From the NCBI RefSeq assembly GCF_024228315.1, contig NZ_CP100454.1, forward strand, positions 2,480,001-2,544,000: DNA of 64,000 nucleotides, read 5' to 3'. This DNA is from Halomarina pelagica (GTDB taxonomy: Archaea > Halobacteriota > Halobacteria > Halobacteriales > Haloarculaceae). Below the pieces are notes generated by a model. The model did no database searches. It was not told the origin of the DNA and was given only the letters and a program-made list of their open reading frames with translations. Of the stretch, positions 63,065-64,000 are shown piece by piece. The translations under genes and the position numbers were made by a program. How positions within the stretch are numbered: position 1 is the first letter of the stretch; every line of letters begins with the position of its first letter.

Positions 63065-63424
63065 GATCCGCTCGAGTGAGTCGTCCGGCTCCGGTCAGCG
63101 GGATCGACGCGTCGGTTCGAACGTCTCGGGCGTCCCCCGATCGACGAACTCCCGACTGATTCCCGTCGGGTAAAAGCACTTATACGGTGGCGATAATATC
63201 ATACTGGAGTGCATGTCTGGCGCGTGACACGGGGATTCGCGCGTCCGACGCCGGGACGGAGGAGGTCGAGCGTGGAGACGGCCGCGGAGTCGCGTCCCGA
63301 CGCCCGGGATCGACTCACGATTGTCGGGAGGACGTGACGCCGACCTGTCGGTTCGACGGGTGAGCGGGACGGTCGCCGTCTCGGATCCCGTGAACCCGAA
63401 CAGAATCCCCGGCCGGAACACACC
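63065..63424. other. 360-bp intergenic region before the KaiC-like gene
   Basis: No gene is supported. A clear AT-rich promoter patch (TTATAC at 63179-63184 and GATAATATCAT at 63192-63202) lies about 240 bp before the next start codon. A downstream frame of 42 codons opening at GTG 63209 is possible but has no recognisable product. A long 5' leader is the alternative. Confidence 0.45.
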
Positions 63425-64000
63425 ATGACCGAAATCACTGACACGCTGACTGACAAATCCCCGCCGCTGACGCGGGTATCGACCGGGATCGACGGCCTCG
63501 ACGAGGTTCTCGACGGGGGGTATCTGGCTCGCCGGAACTACCTCGTTCGCGGCAGTCCTGGCGTCGGCAAGACGCTCGTCGGGTTCCACTTTCTCGCGGC
63601 CGGCGCGGACGCGGGCGACCAGTCGCTCTTCATCAACCTCGGCGAGGCGGAAGAGGACGTCCGCCGCGACGTCGAACGGTTCGGGTTGGGGAGCGAGTTC
63701 GAGTCGGTACCGATCGTCGACCTGAGCCCGTCGTCGGGATACTTCACCGACGCCGGCGACATCTTCCCGCCGGACGAGACCGAGGGCAGGTCCGTCACGC
63801 AGGAGATCGTCGACGAGGTTCGGGCGTACGACCCCGACCGCGTCGTCGTCGATCCGCTCTCGCAGTTCCGGTACCTCTCGACCGACGAGGCACACTTCCG
63901 CAAACAGGTCCTGTCGTTCCTGAAGTTCCTCAAGGAGTCCGAGGCGACGGTGGTGTTCACCGCCGAGAGCACCGCGGCCACCCCCGACGACGACCTCCAG
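63425..64000 (+). CDS. KaiC-like RecA-superfamily ATPase, 5' part
   Basis: The frame continues past the right edge. The first 192 residues show a KaiC domain: TRVSTGIDGLDEVLDGGYLA, Walker A VRGSPGVGKTLVGFHFL, the LFINLGEAEEDVRRDVERFG segment and Walker B RVVVDPLSQFRYL. Haloarchaeal KaiC-like proteins serve in signalling and circadian-like regulation rather than as a clock. No HTH or receiver domain is visible so far. Confidence 0.9.
   Translation, partial: MTEITDTLTDKSPPLTRVSTGIDGLDEVLDGGYLARRNYLVRGSPGVGKTLVGFHFLAAGADAGDQSLFINLGEAEEDVRRDVERFGLGSEFESVPIVDLSPSSGYFTDAGDIFPPDETEGRSVTQEIVDEVRAYDPDRVVVDPLSQFRYLSTDEAHFRKQVLSFLKFLKESEATVVFTAESTAATPDDDLQ

Noticed and set aside
63209-63337. 42-codon GTG frame after a strong promoter patch
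   Set aside because: The product is Arg-rich and featureless. It is kept only as an alternative to a long leader.

Overview
The window is about 64 kb of high-GC chromosome from a halophilic archaeon (class Halobacteria). The evidence is the strongly acidic proteins, the leaderless genes with a TATA-like box 25-30 bp before the start codon, the archaeal marker enzymes (sn-glycerol-1-phosphate dehydrogenase, archaeal ProRS, the KH/beta-CASP ribonuclease FttA) and the haloarchaeal-type CRISPR repeat. Genus and species cannot be told from the sequence alone.

Layout. 1-10.7 kb: end of an S9-type hydrolase, a degenerate Nudix protein, egsA, then a minus-strand run of proS, gltB, a metallo-beta-lactamase-fold hydrolase and an epimerase. 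10.7-14.3 kb: a 22-repeat CRISPR array without cas genes, followed by two tandem genes for secreted, extremely acidic proteins built from ~9-residue units. 14.5-18.3 kb: AzlCD amino-acid exporter, an FAD oxidoreductase and an ornithine-cyclodeaminase-family enzyme. 18.5-28.5 kb: FttA, a thiolase-fold protein that lacks both catalytic cysteines, an aminotransferase, a UbiA prenyltransferase, a methyltransferase, Nudix and GNAT enzymes and a half-size EamA transporter. 28.6-33.7 kb: Obg/YchF GTPase, cupin, bactofilin-like protein and small proteins, with copies of a dispersed repeat. 33.8-44.4 kb: heme-copper oxidase region (subunits III and II, a fused heme A synthase/heme O synthase, a SelW-like protein, an ABC exporter, a DUF420 protein) plus a glutamate dehydrogenase and an HtrA-like protease. 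44.5-54.4 kb: methylmalonyl-CoA mutase B12 subunit with MeaB, a thiolase/Zn-ribbon pair, a VapBC toxin-antitoxin module flanked by direct repeats, acyl-CoA and 3-hydroxyacyl-CoA dehydrogenases. 54.4-64 kb: phosphatase, fructose-bisphosphate aldolase and fructose-1,6-bisphosphatase in an operon, an acyl-CoA carboxylase carboxyltransferase, a MaoC hydratase, a CitE-like lyase, a second glutamate dehydrogenase and the start of a KaiC-like ATPase.

How the genes work together. Nitrogen and carbon entry is served by glutamate synthase and two glutamate dehydrogenases. Acyl-CoA breakdown and propionyl-CoA flow are served by the acyl-CoA dehydrogenase, 3-hydroxyacyl-CoA dehydrogenase, thiolase with Zn-ribbon partner, carboxyltransferase and mutase subunit with MeaB. 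The MaoC and CitE-like proteins could extend this toward mesaconyl-/methylmalyl-CoA chemistry, which is inference. Aldolase and FBPase form a gluconeogenic pair. The oxidase genes, heme A pathway fusion, redox protein and ABC exporter look like a respiratory-chain maturation set.

The least explained parts are the paired acidic repeat proteins next to the CRISPR array, the cysteine-less thiolase, the direct repeats around VapBC, the glycosylation-sequon tail on oxidase subunit II and the four copies of a dispersed repeat.
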